Shown in pieces: positions 46,727 to 56,223 of a stretch of 64,000 nt of DNA. Location of the stretch: the NCBI GenBank assembly GCA_039105265.1, contig JAPFFF010000022.1, positions 1,302,001 through 1,366,000 on the forward strand, in the 5' to 3' direction. Each line of letters begins with the position of its first letter. The stretch's first letter is position 1. A program made the position numbers and the translations under genes. A model generated the notes under the pieces. That model saw only the letters and a program-made list of their open reading frames with translations. It searched no databases and had not been told where the DNA came from. Origin of the DNA: Tritrichomonas musculus. Lineage: Eukaryota; Parabasalia; Tritrichomonadida; Tritrichomonadidae.

Positions 46727-47143
46727 TTAATTGTTGGATGAGATTATTTGAATCAGCTTTCCCGTCATGTATAACGATAAATTGATATTTAATTGTTCAC
46801 GAATTAGATTCTGAAGGAATTGAATTCGATTAGACCTTGGTTGGTTCATAATTGTTTCTTTATGGTCAGAAGCAAATTGAAGAACTTGGTCTCTCTGTTC
46901 ATCATTAAGGAATTTGGATTTGTTTAATGGAAATGAGCGATTAGTTCTTCTTCGTATAGGATTTAATTCATTTGATTCGGCTGAAGGTTCGGTACTTTGT
47001 GCCTCAGCCGAGCTTTGCTCGGATTCAATTTGTGTTTCATTTGGTTGTTCAATTTGTGTTTCATTTGATATATTATTTAATTGTTCGAATTCGGTTTTCA
47101 AAATAAGCAATTCAGAGATGATGTGGTTAATTCGTTGTTTCAT
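46727..47143 (-). CDS. FNSSKFL-family protein, 138 residues (element D)
   Basis: The C-terminal domain RSFPLNKSKFLNDEQRDQVLQFA...LREQLNINLSLYMTGKLI-like pattern matches 5272-5622. The acidic Glu/Gln/Ser-rich middle is partly encoded by hairpin micro-repeats (such as 47008-47022). In D it lies beside the right TIR, away from PolB. Confidence 0.7.
   Translation of the reverse strand: MKQRINHIISELLILKTEFEQLNNISNETQIEQPNETQIESEQSSAEAQSTEPSAESNELNPIRRRTNRSFPLNKSKFLNDEQRDQVLQFASDHKETIMNQPRSNRIQFLQNLIREQLNINLSLYMTGKLIQIISSNN
47008..47022. repeat. Perfect hairpin CCGAGC-TTT-GCTCGG inside a coding frame
   Basis: Member of the micro-hairpin swarm, encoding part of the variable Glu/Ser-rich linker of the 138-residue protein. 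Confidence 0.8.
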
Positions 47144-47179
47144 TTTTAAATAAGATAAAAAAACAAATTCTTAAATTAA

Positions 47180-47443
47180 AATTTTATAACTTGTTCTCAG
47201 ATTCACTCTGGAGCCCTTATTTAAAAATTAAATCCCGAATTAACTTTGGAATTAATTTTAAAATGAGTGTTTAGCGCTTTATGACAGGCCTTGTTCTACA
47301 ACAGATTATGGAGGCTAATTAAAATTTAAACCCTGTGGATAATTTTTTCGTTAATTTTCAAAATGAGGTTTTGAGCTTGGTTCCTGGTATTGGGAGATCT
47401 AGAAAAATTATTCGACCACCAATACGAACATACATATACTACT
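47180..47443. repeat. Right TIR of element D
   Basis: Inverted partner of 26365-26628, followed by ATCATC (47444-47449). Ends in ACTACT. No gene inside. Confidence 0.9.
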
Positions 47444-47462
47444 ATCATCATTAAATAATATC

Positions 47463-47472
47463 TTTATTTTTG
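47463..47472 (+). promoter_or_regulatory. TTTATTTTTG upstream box
   Basis: Exact motif 8 bases before the integrase start of element A, the same distance as in B. Confidence 0.55.
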
Positions 47473-47480
47473 CGATTCAA

Positions 47481-48557
47481 ATGAATGAATCAATCAACTA
47501 TCCTTTCAAATCTAAATACAAATACATCAAAGACACAAACATTAAAACCGAGCCATACATACCAGATTACCAATTGAAAACAGTAAAGAAACTATCAAAA
47601 CCTGATTTTTCATTTGAGCCTCATTGTTGGGAAATGGATATAATGTTTGCATTAAACAAAGCTTATCTTGTTCTTATCAATGTAAACACCAAATACCTAA
47701 TTGTTGAACCAATTGATTACAAATCTGAGTTGTATGTAATCAAAGTAATTGATAAACTAGTCAATAAAAGGAATATCAGAATCGAAACAATTAAATGTGA
47801 TGGTGAAAAGGCTTTCATATCAAATGCATTCAAAAGTTATTGCAACGGAGAAGAGCGATATCAATCAAACAAACCCACAATTAAATTCAAAGCACCAAAC
47901 AAAATAAAGTTAATCATTGATAATTCACCTTTCACGAATGCACATAAATGTGTTGATGCAGTAATCAGAACATTACGAAATGCTTTCGGTCAATCACAAC
48001 AACGAATGACAAACAATGTATTGATGCAACAAATGGTTGAATGGTACAATAACACACCTCATTCATCTCTTCGATTATTGAATCCTTTATACACATCATT
48101 TGACGAAGAAACTGATGAATACCTTGACAAACGGCAATCAAAATACATTTATCTAACACCTCAACAGATGCAAGACGACCGCGACCTTGAATGGCAATAC
48201 ATAAGAGCCAAATCAATGCAATTGAAAGAGATTCAACAAAAACAAAGATTTAAAGGTCTTCTATCATACAAACCAAAAAATATAATACTCATTCACACCG
48301 ATTACGGAAAAACAGAAAAGAAACATGAAAAGCGACGAAGAGTGTTCAATGAACTCGCTGAATTCATTTGCTATGAGTCTGGAAACGTTAAATGTAAACT
48401 ATTAAATCCTTTACGTCAAACTACCAAAACACAGAAGAATAAAACAATAATAACAGTTCCAATCATGTACACAAAATATGTTTGTTCATCAATAGATGCT
48501 TTGAATGATGATTATAAAATATTCTTTTTGGCTTATAAAACGCAAAATGAAAGCTAA
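47481..48557 (+). CDS. int: Polinton integrase, rve fold (element A)
   Basis: 358 residues, nearly identical to the B integrase (17934-19013), with acids at D53, D107 and D159. Element D ends 37 bases upstream, so the gene lost its original upstream neighbour, the capsid gene, to the insertions. It overlaps the following gene by 11 bases. Confidence 0.9.
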   Translation: MNESINYPFKSKYKYIKDTNIKTEPYIPDYQLKTVKKLSKPDFSFEPHCWEMDIMFALNKAYLVLINVNTKYLIVEPIDYKSELYVIKVIDKLVNKRNIRIETIKCDGEKAFISNAFKSYCNGEERYQSNKPTIKFKAPNKIKLIIDNSPFTNAHKCVDAVIRTLRNAFGQSQQRMTNNVLMQQMVEWYNNTPHSSLRLLNPLYTSFDEETDEYLDKRQSKYIYLTPQQMQDDRDLEWQYIRAKSMQLKEIQQKQRFKGLLSYKPKNIILIHTDYGKTEKKHEKRRRVFNELAEFICYESGNVKCKLLNPLRQTTKTQKNKTIITVPIMYTKYVCSSIDALNDDYKIFFLAYKTQNES

Positions 48558-48897
48558 ACAAAACACAACTAAACGATACTATCACACACAATCAAAAGAT
48601 TTTATTCTTCCTGATGATTTCGTTTATAGTCGCAACAAGAAGTACATTGTTGTTCAGTATTGTGGGGCTGTTGTCAATCAACATATTGTTGGTGATTTGA
48701 TGGTTCATTCAGATATAGTTGAATTCATGCCTTTCTGCGACCATTTCATAATGCTTGCTAACAGACGACAAACCAAATACCGTAAATATGAGTGTCTGAA
48801 CAACACAAAAAAAGAATATCATTTATGGTTCACAGACATGAAAGGAAACGTTATTGAACCTGAATCATTTATATTCAGTTGCTTATTAATTTATTGA
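48547..48897 (+). CDS. Conserved beta-rich 116-residue protein (element A)
   Basis: Almost identical to 17594-17944. The start at 48547 (MKAKQ) agrees with the B start and the 11-base overlap with the integrase gene. Similarity to element B drops off abruptly after this gene. Confidence 0.75.
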   Translation: MKAKQNTTKRYYHTQSKDFILPDDFVYSRNKKYIVVQYCGAVVNQHIVGDLMVHSDIVEFMPFCDHFIMLANRRQTKYRKYECLNNTKKEYHLWFTDMKGNVIEPESFIFSCLLIY

Positions 48898-48904
48898 ATT
48901 CAAA

Positions 48905-49435
48905 ATGAATAACAATCATTCACCTCCAGTGTTTGAAGCTTTTTTTGGTCCTTCATCATATAAACCACCTGAATACTATCCAAACACACCAAAATTCGTT
49001 AACATCACTGAAGGACCACCACCAACATGTGATTATTATATTCCTCGCAAATTCAGAAACATAAGAAGCCCGCCACCAACATTTAAACAACATCCTGCAC
49101 TCGAAAGAAGAGTTCGAATAAGAGAGAAGTTATTTGATCAATTACAAGATGACCCAATATATGAAGTGTATGCTAAAGAAAAACAAAGACAAGTTGAATC
49201 AATAAAAGCTAAACAACAAACCAACAGAATCAAATCATCATTCATTCAACAACCAAACCCTCCTTCGCCGTCAATGATTTGGAATGATTCGAGATATTGG
49301 AATCAATTGAGAAACACCGATGAATCACTTGATAAAACTGAAATCGCTCCGTTTGATGCTGATTTGAGTCCAACACGTAGACTCAACACATCCAAACATC
49401 GAAGACCAAAACGCAAAATGAGTGAACAAAAATAA
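48905..49435 (+). CDS. Pro-rich 176-residue protein, unique to element A
   Basis: Pro/Tyr-rich N-terminus (SPPVFEAFFGPSSYKPPEYY), a charged helical middle (ERRVRIREKLFDQLQD) and a basic C-terminus (KHRRPKRKMSEQK). It takes the place of the 374-residue gene of B and the 391-residue gene of D but shows no similarity to them. Unknown function; possibly a virion protein. Confidence 0.6.
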   Translation: MNNNHSPPVFEAFFGPSSYKPPEYYPNTPKFVNITEGPPPTCDYYIPRKFRNIRSPPPTFKQHPALERRVRIREKLFDQLQDDPIYEVYAKEKQRQVESIKAKQQTNRIKSSFIQQPNPPSPSMIWNDSRYWNQLRNTDESLDKTEIAPFDADLSPTRRLNTSKHRRPKRKMSEQK

Positions 49436-49489
49436 AAGTAATCAACATGATTCAATGAATATCATTTCATTTATTTTTATTCTCTGATT

Positions 49490-52047
49490 CATGCTTCTTC
49501 TTGAAATATATCAATATCGTATCTGTTTACATTACTTAATTGGTCTTTCTTCTGTGCATTTAGTTTTTCCTTATATTCGAGATATCCACATTGCTGACCA
49601 TAGATTTTATCAATCAAGTTATTGATTATTCGATTATATTCTTCTTTATTTTCTCTTATCTCTTCTGTTGGTATTTCAGCAGCTAATTGAGTCTTTTCAG
49701 CCAGTTTTTGGGGTCTCTACTTGTCAGTCATACTGACATTTACTAAGTATGATAGTATCAATGATTCCATTGATTGAATGAAAGCAATTGGCATTCCTTC
49801 CCAAGCACTCCTATTAGGATTGAATTCACCGTTTTCAAAGTTGATGACCTTTGACAAATTATTGATGAATGTTGTCATTCGCTTACCAATCATTTGATTG
49901 TACTTTGATTTGTTGATTTTCTTCCATGCCAACCATTGAATGTAGTTCATTGGCTGTCCGCCTTTTTCAATCTCTTTCTTGACATTGTTATCAAAGTATA
50001 TACAAAACAGTACATTTGATACTGAAAGGTATGAAATGATTCTTGTTAATGGTTTGAATTGTGGGAATAATTGCCAGAAGACTTTCCAAACCTTTGCGAA
50101 ATAGCTTGACCAATATGATGAAGGGCTTAATCGTTTGCTGACTTTTGGCTTACCTAAACCGAGTTCATTGTGATAGAATTCTGTATATTTCTGGATGGTT
50201 TCATTTGGATTAATATTATATTCACCTTTCTCCCAATCTACGGAATCCTTTGTTTTATTGAATTGTTCATTGAGCCAAACATTGAACGGTTTAGCTTTCC
50301 TTTCTACAGCTGATTTGACAACTGTCTTCCATACTTTCTCATAAGGAGAAGCAAATACAAGTTTATAACCGTTTATGACTTGTGGCACTCCTTTCTTATC
50401 AACCAATACAATATCATCAATCTTATCTCCGTTCAGGTCTGTTATTGCTTCACCATTTGGGTCCATTCCGTTTGTAGGAAGTAAACGATATTTTGGCTTT
50501 CCGTCTTGGTCAAGATGTGTATGACAGTATATTGTTGCTTGGTCTCTGGTTGAGGCGGCAGGAATGTATTTGATTCTATAATTACCATTAATGATTAAAT
50601 CAAGGAAGTTTTGTTTATAGTATGTTGAACTCTTGGCGGGTGATTGAATGTTAAGGTTTGTGAAATCTCTATCGATGTTTTCAAGAACGGTTGGTGCATC
50701 TCTGTCCTCACGCTTACCTCTTACTGTTGCTGCTTTAGCATTTTTAATTAAAGCATTGATTTCATCATCGGTTATTTTTTGTGCAAATTGATTTCCAGGT
50801 TTAAATATTTTTTGATTGAATTCAACTTTATCACCATCAATGAACTTACCATGCTTCTTTGGTTTATTTGCTTGTTGAGCGTATTCAGTGAATGTTTGAT
50901 TAAGGTCATCACCATCTTCTCTATCGAAAACAAATGACTGCGAAAAATCGTCTGCGTCTGTCATGACTCTTTTAGATGCTGAAAAATTATTAACAACATC
51001 ATTTGGTTTCACAAATGGGACTGGTTTAATTGATGGTGGTTTGATTGGTTGTATGACATCAGAGCCTTTGATAGGTTTTTTATTAATGATTGTGTCAAAC
51101 ACTCTGAAGAATGATGATAAGCCTGTAATTGATTTTTGTTCATTGGTTATATCAATGTTTCTCTTCATATTATCTCTAATAGTTTCAAGTGTTTGATGTA
51201 ATGCATCAACGTTTTCCTTTGCTTGTTCATCAAGTTTGTTTTGTGGTTTCTTTGCTGCTTCATAACATCTTGGTAGTACATTGAGCCATGGTTGATTATA
51301 GCCTAATTGCTTGAGCAATTCAATGTCATCATCTACCAAATCATAAGGAGATAACAACAAGGCTGATAGGTTATCTTCTTCTTCTTCTAGTTCTGGGAAG
51401 TTGAATGATATTGATGGTAATGAATCATCTTGCTCCAAAAAACTTGTATTCAGTAATTCATCAGAATCACTCGGAGTTATGCGTTTTCTTCTTGGTGTTC
51501 TTCGTTTATTACTGTCAGGTGTTGGTTCATGTATGCTTGTTCTCTTTCTTCTTCCTTTGATGGTTTGTGGTGTTTGACTCTTTCTCGGTGGTTTGATGGG
51601 TGATGAACGAAAACCATCAGAACTATAATTTAAATCATCGTTGACAACAATATTGAAGTAATTGATAATTGTATCAAGACTTTTTTTATCTGTTGTGTAC
51701 TCTCTTAAACTAAGGAATTGATTGCCTTTACTTTTAATACCAGCATTGATTTTGTTCATCAATGAAACAAATCGGCGAAACTTGACTTTCATTTCACGAA
51801 TCTTTCCGACACTTCTTCCTGTATATTCATTGTTTTGTATTTGATACAACAAATTAATTAAATCATTGGGGTGTTCTAGTTTGTATGTACTGAGAAACGT
51901 GTTCCTAAAATAATCTATTGGGTCCTCTAGTTCATAATCATCATCATCAGGTTTAGACACCTCACTGTCAAATATAGTTTCATCATCAATATTGCTCAAA
52001 TCTAAATCAAAGCTATCAGATGAATTATTTTTGTCTTGTTTTGACAT
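49490..52047 (-). pseudogene. Large Polinton protein locus with DLNGDKIDD segment (element A), about one break
   Basis: Homologue of 14162-16456. The first ~195 residues closely match B; the middle and C-terminal parts differ strongly but keep INGNYRIKYIPAASTRD, YRLLPT, DLNGDKIDDIVL and INGYKLVFASPYEKVW. Divergent from the fibre gene with 21 bases between. It looks broken about once. Confidence 0.72.
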
Positions 52048-52068
52048 TGTTTAGTTTCTAAAAATTGA
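52048..52068. promoter_or_regulatory. 21-bp divergent start region
   Basis: Lies between the starts of the large protein locus and the fibre gene; counterpart of 14140-14161 in B. Confidence 0.5.
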
Positions 52069-54849
52069 ATGTTTACGATTGAGCAGAGCGGACACATAAC
52101 AAAAACAAATACCATTGACGGATTGATTAACGAATACATTAAAAGATATGTCGACAATTATGTTATCAAAGGTGATTCATCGAACGGAAACGTAGGAGGT
52201 TCAAACGGTCATGGAATCACAGAGGAACAATTGAATGAAGCTGTTAACGGATTGCGTGATTATGTTATCAACAATTACGCTTTATCAACTGATATACCTG
52301 ATGACTTGATTAATGAAGAATCATTGACGACAAAAATAAATGAATCACTGAAAGGATATGCATTGAAGAGTGATATACCTGAACCAATTGATTTGACACC
52401 GTATTATACTAGTGCACAAGCTGATGAGAAGTTTGTTGATGAGGATGAATTGGCTTATGAATTAGATAAGTATGAAACGAAAACAGTCGCTGAAGGTAAA
52501 TATGCATTGAAAACAGATATACCAGAGATACTCAAAAATAATGAGTTGCAATTGAATCCAAAGGAACAATTGCCAGAAGAAGTTTTCCAGAAATTGATGG
52601 CTGATGATGTTAAACCATTATCAGCTCAAGCATCAACGTGTTTAACAAGTATGGCGGCTCAAGAAGGTCTTCAGGCGGCTTTGGATTCTTGTGCCAGACG
52701 ATATGTTCCAAAAGAAGACCTCCCAGAAATTATTGAGGGGCAAACAACAATTCAATTCAAAATCGTCAATAATACAATTCCTGATTTGGATTACGACACA
52801 TATCATGAAATGATTGAGCAATATGGGTTGGATATTGTCTCATCAAACAATTTCTATACGGCTCATTATGTTCACATAGATTATTCGTACAATGACGATG
52901 ATGATGAACAACCCTCTCAGATAATGCGTATCGAAGGAAGTGATTCAAGTATTTGGTTTCTATATGACAGCCATGAATTAATAAATCCAGGAACAGGAGA
53001 AACACCAGAAATTTTATCGTGTTCAATTACTAAAACTATCGAACCAACAGACAGAAACGCTTATTCGGCTAGATATGTGTCGAACACTTATGCATTGAAG
53101 ACAGATATACCAGAACCTGTTGATTTGACACCGTATTATACTAGTGCACAAGCTGATGAGAAGTTTGTTGATGAGGATGAATTGGCTTATGAATTAGATA
53201 AGTATGCATTGAAAACAGAAATTCCATCTGATTTGATTAATGAATCTGCGTTGAGTACTGCGTTGTATGGTACTGAATTGAATATTGAATATCCGAATCC
53301 AGTTCGTGATTATATATTTGTAAAACCATACTTACCAGAAACCGATATACATGTGATATTTGATGTTAATTGGGGTTCTAACAAGGATTACATTAACAAT
53401 ATTCAACATTTTGATTTGATATTCAAGCCTTATGAAAAATATATGAGAGGGTATAGAATGATGTTAGATAATGGATTATCTATTGTATGGTATGACCGTG
53501 GTGAATTTATGTTGTGTAATTCAAGTGGCAATACTCAATGGTTAATCAACGTCATTAAAGCACAAATCGAATCACCATTTATTAAAACTGCAAATGTTGT
53601 TGATGAAAATCCAGAACAAATCACAATTCAATGTACACAGAATGAAAGTGGTTGTGTAGTTCCTGATGATGATATAAGAAGAGTATTAACAACCAAAAAT
53701 ATTATCGTCAAATTCAAACGAAATGCTGATGATGCATCATATGAAGAAGTTGAATACGAATACAGTTTATATAAAAGTTTGAATATGATTTACAAATCAA
53801 CCAGTGGTGAATTAATAAATATTAATTATAATACCCATATTATCTCTTTGAGAGCTGCGGATGATACACTAACCAATATATATGATGTATCTATCACATT
53901 AATCAGCAACCAACCTGTGAACGATAATATGATTACTTCGGTGAAATATGTAAATGATAACTTTGTATTGAAGTCAAATGTTTTAACAGAAGAACAACTA
54001 ATAAAAAAATGTGCAATTGATTGTGGTCCATTTACGGAGGGTGGTGAGATATCAATTCATTATCTAAAAATTATAAATAACGCAATTAAACTGGAATACA
54101 TAGTTGGTAATTATGCAGAAAGAAATGAAATAAGAATATTATTCTATGATACAGCTGCAAATCTCCATAACATAGTAATATTATTATATCAAAGAACTAT
54201 ATATTTTGATAATTTCAAATATTCAGCGTATTATGAAGAAATTCTTGATTTATCATCAGGAAGACCACTTACATATAGTGTCCCAATGGCTGAATATAAT
54301 TGGACAACTACTCAAGAATTATTAGATGCTAGACAAATATATTCAAGACAAATCATGGTACCAGCATATTTATCAAAATTCATGGCTGCTATTTACGGTA
54401 CTCAATCAAACACAACAATCACACATTACTCTCCGATTGAATCATCAATGAACTCTATTAATGATTTCGTTATTGGTTCTCCTGTGTATATGACAGGTAA
54501 GGTTTACAAACATGTTGGTGATGAATGGAAACAATCAACTGCAGATGATACAACTGATTGTATTTGTAGTGTCAAGACATCAGGAACATGGAAAGAATAT
54601 GTCGGTATATGTGTGAGAATCGATGACAAAAATAAATGTATCACATTCGCAAGTCATGGCGATTATCTTGTGAAAGTCAATGATTCATCATGTTATGGTA
54701 TCGGGGATGAAGTGTTTATCGATAATGAAGACAATAAGCTGAAATTTCTTTCAGGTGAGACAGCGATAACATCAAAAATAAAACGCATGACAGTGGGTAT
54801 CATTACAAGTATCATTGATGAAAGAACATTAGCTGTATTCAAAGAGTAA
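52069..54849 (+). CDS. Modular fibre / spike-like protein (element A)
   Basis: 926 residues with the same head and linker modules as the B protein (SAQADEKFVDEDELAYELDK occurs twice) and one interior domain fewer. The distal domain (about residues 683-778) is encoded by DNA identical to the element D gene over 285 bases, whereas B has a different version. The rest is close to B. The stop overlaps TAAA. Receptor binding is inferred from the fibre-like build. Confidence 0.75.
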   Translation: MFTIEQSGHITKTNTIDGLINEYIKRYVDNYVIKGDSSNGNVGGSNGHGITEEQLNEAVNGLRDYVINNYALSTDIPDDLINEESLTTKINESLKGYALKSDIPEPIDLTPYYTSAQADEKFVDEDELAYELDKYETKTVAEGKYALKTDIPEILKNNELQLNPKEQLPEEVFQKLMADDVKPLSAQASTCLTSMAAQEGLQAALDSCARRYVPKEDLPEIIEGQTTIQFKIVNNTIPDLDYDTYHEMIEQYGLDIVSSNNFYTAHYVHIDYSYNDDDDEQPSQIMRIEGSDSSIWFLYDSHELINPGTGETPEILSCSITKTIEPTDRNAYSARYVSNTYALKTDIPEPVDLTPYYTSAQADEKFVDEDELAYELDKYALKTEIPSDLINESALSTALYGTELNIEYPNPVRDYIFVKPYLPETDIHVIFDVNWGSNKDYINNIQHFDLIFKPYEKYMRGYRMMLDNGLSIVWYDRGEFMLCNSSGNTQWLINVIKAQIESPFIKTANVVDENPEQITIQCTQNESGCVVPDDDIRRVLTTKNIIVKFKRNADDASYEEVEYEYSLYKSLNMIYKSTSGELININYNTHIISLRAADDTLTNIYDVSITLISNQPVNDNMITSVKYVNDNFVLKSNVLTEEQLIKKCAIDCGPFTEGGEISIHYLKIINNAIKLEYIVGNYAERNEIRILFYDTAANLHNIVILLYQRTIYFDNFKYSAYYEEILDLSSGRPLTYSVPMAEYNWTTTQELLDARQIYSRQIMVPAYLSKFMAAIYGTQSNTTITHYSPIESSMNSINDFVIGSPVYMTGKVYKHVGDEWKQSTADDTTDCICSVKTSGTWKEYVGICVRIDDKNKCITFASHGDYLVKVNDSSCYGIGDEVFIDNEDNKLKFLSGETAITSKIKRMTVGIITSIIDERTLAVFKE

Positions 54850-54884
54850 ATCAATTGATTGATTTTCATTTTATTTTTATTCAT

Positions 54885-55646
54885 TTATGATTGAAATTGA
54901 TTGAAGTAATCATCAATGAGTGTATGTAATTGTTCTAGCCGTTCATTCTTTATTATAATGTTGCAACCATTGATGGTATAATCATTACGAGGGAAGTTGT
55001 TCTTGACAATATCTTTAATGTCTTCGTTCGGACTCATTGCAATTGGCAAATTATTTTTGAAATAGAATCTATCATTCTCATTGTTATGTGTTGATACAGC
55101 TCTGAATGTTCTTTTGTTTCTTCTCACTAAATGTAGAATTGTGTTTTCAGCATCATTGGACTCTTTCCAAATCAAGTATTTATAATTGTATTCTTTGTTA
55201 GATGGTACGAGACGTGGTTTCTTTTGTTGTATTTCTTCAACCAATTGTTGTCGTTCATGTTCAAAATGAGAATCAAGAAGCTTCATGATATATATTGAAT
55301 AACGAGGTGAAGCCCACATAGCAACATGATTGACAAGCAATCGATGAACATAAAAACCTCTTAATCCATTGGGTAATTCATCGCGTTTTTCGACTACGGG
55401 AATTCCCGTACTCGTTTCATTTTTCAGTTCATCAATGATTTCATTTGTTTGTTTATTTCTGAACCAATCATTACATAATTTATTTGAATGACAGGCTGTT
55501 ATGATTGATTGCATTTGATACATATCATCTTTGATTGAATGAACGATTCTCAAATGTTCATTGTATTGTATGTATTCATAATCATTATTGATTGGTTGAG
55601 TTGTGGCATTTGTGTTTGTGGCTGCGTTTGTTGTTGGTGTGCTCAT
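54885..55646 (-). CDS. KilA-N domain protein (element A)
   Basis: 253 residues. The ATG at 55646 is chosen over an upstream one (55895), because the longer frame would run through the palindrome array and the D homologue starts near here. KilA-N signature: NDWFRNKQTNEII and GLRGFYVHRLLVNHVAMWASPRYS. The C-terminal half matches D (YLIWKES, LHLVRRN). It lies between fibre and PolB, where B has an HNH gene. Confidence 0.85.
   Translation of the reverse strand: MSTPTTNAATNTNATTQPINNDYEYIQYNEHLRIVHSIKDDMYQMQSIITACHSNKLCNDWFRNKQTNEIIDELKNETSTGIPVVEKRDELPNGLRGFYVHRLLVNHVAMWASPRYSIYIMKLLDSHFEHERQQLVEEIQQKKPRLVPSNKEYNYKYLIWKESNDAENTILHLVRRNKRTFRAVSTHNNENDRFYFKNNLPIAMSPNEDIKDIVKNNFPRNDYTINGCNIIIKNERLEQLHTLIDDYFNQFQS
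55394..55409. repeat. GGAATTCC-centred palindrome inside KilA-N (element A)
   Basis: TACGGGAATTCCCGTA, perfect. It encodes the Gly-Ile-Pro at the same protein position where the D gene carries a different palindrome (32643-32666) also encoding Gly-Ile-Pro. Confidence 0.8.
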
Positions 55647-56223
55647 TGTTTGAATTACTGATAAAAATTGATTTAAAAATAAATCAATCAAAAATAAATT
55701 GATTTTCAAATGACTTCTGGTTAGTCGGAATTCCGACCGACCCACTTTCATTATTGATTTCACGACTGGTAATATTCTACCACTCACATTTTGGTCTGGC
55801 AATTTTCTGCCATACCTGCATTTAATGAGCTTCAATGGGATTAGGAAAAAAATTCCAACTTGGAATTTCCAAGTTTTTTTTATTTCACATGTCAAGAAAA
55901 CTTGGAAATTCCAAGTTTTTTTTTCCCTGAGCTTTTCTTCAACAATAGCAAGAACAAAATGATAAAAAACGCGTTAATACTTTAATATAATAAGTTATCA
56001 ATATCATTTGGCAATTTTTTTCGTGCATTTCATCCAAATCTTAAAATGCTGATACTGATATCATTACGCCATGCTTCTCAAAATACAAAAACAAATGCAA
56101 ATTTACCGCTATCAACACTTTAACAACAATATACGATTCATTTACCATGCAAATTTCGAAATTTTCATTTTGACTCTCATAATTAATATTTTCAGTAATT
56201 ATACTAGCATTAAATAAATGTAT
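55647..56223. other. Non-coding region with palindrome array (element A)
   Basis: About 580 AT-rich bases without a gene between KilA-N and PolB. The half next to KilA-N holds the palindrome array (55724-55917). In the other half I see nothing beyond A/T-rich sequence. Confidence 0.55.
55724..55917. repeat. Array of five palindromes
   Basis: GTCGGAATTCCGAC (55724-55737); TGGTA-ATATTC-TACCA and TGGCA-ATTTTC-TGCCA (between about 55767 and 55813); AACTTGGAATTTCCAAGTT (55857-55875); AACTTGGAAATTCCAAGTT (55899-55917). The second and third differ in the arms at matching positions, so pairing is preserved. Confidence 0.8.

Larger units (their letters stand above)
26365..47443. mobile_element. Polinton element D, near-complete
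   Basis: A 21.1-kb unit with 264-bp TIRs beginning AGTAGTATATG, flanked by ATCATC at 26359-26364 and 47444-47449. Genes from the left: PolB, KilA-N, HNH-like, 154-residue protein, ATPase, membrane microprotein, Cys-cluster protein, small coil, basic protein, coil, amphipathic protein, capsid, integrase, beta protein, 391-residue protein, 828-residue protein, fibre, FNSSKFL-family protein. It looks nearly whole with about one break. TIR copies differ at about 8 of 264 positions as I read them, so it is older than B. Confidence 0.9.

Noticed and set aside
55647-55895. Longer N-terminus for the KilA-N protein of element A
   Set aside because: The upstream codons run through the palindrome array and have no match in the D homologue, which starts near the chosen ATG.
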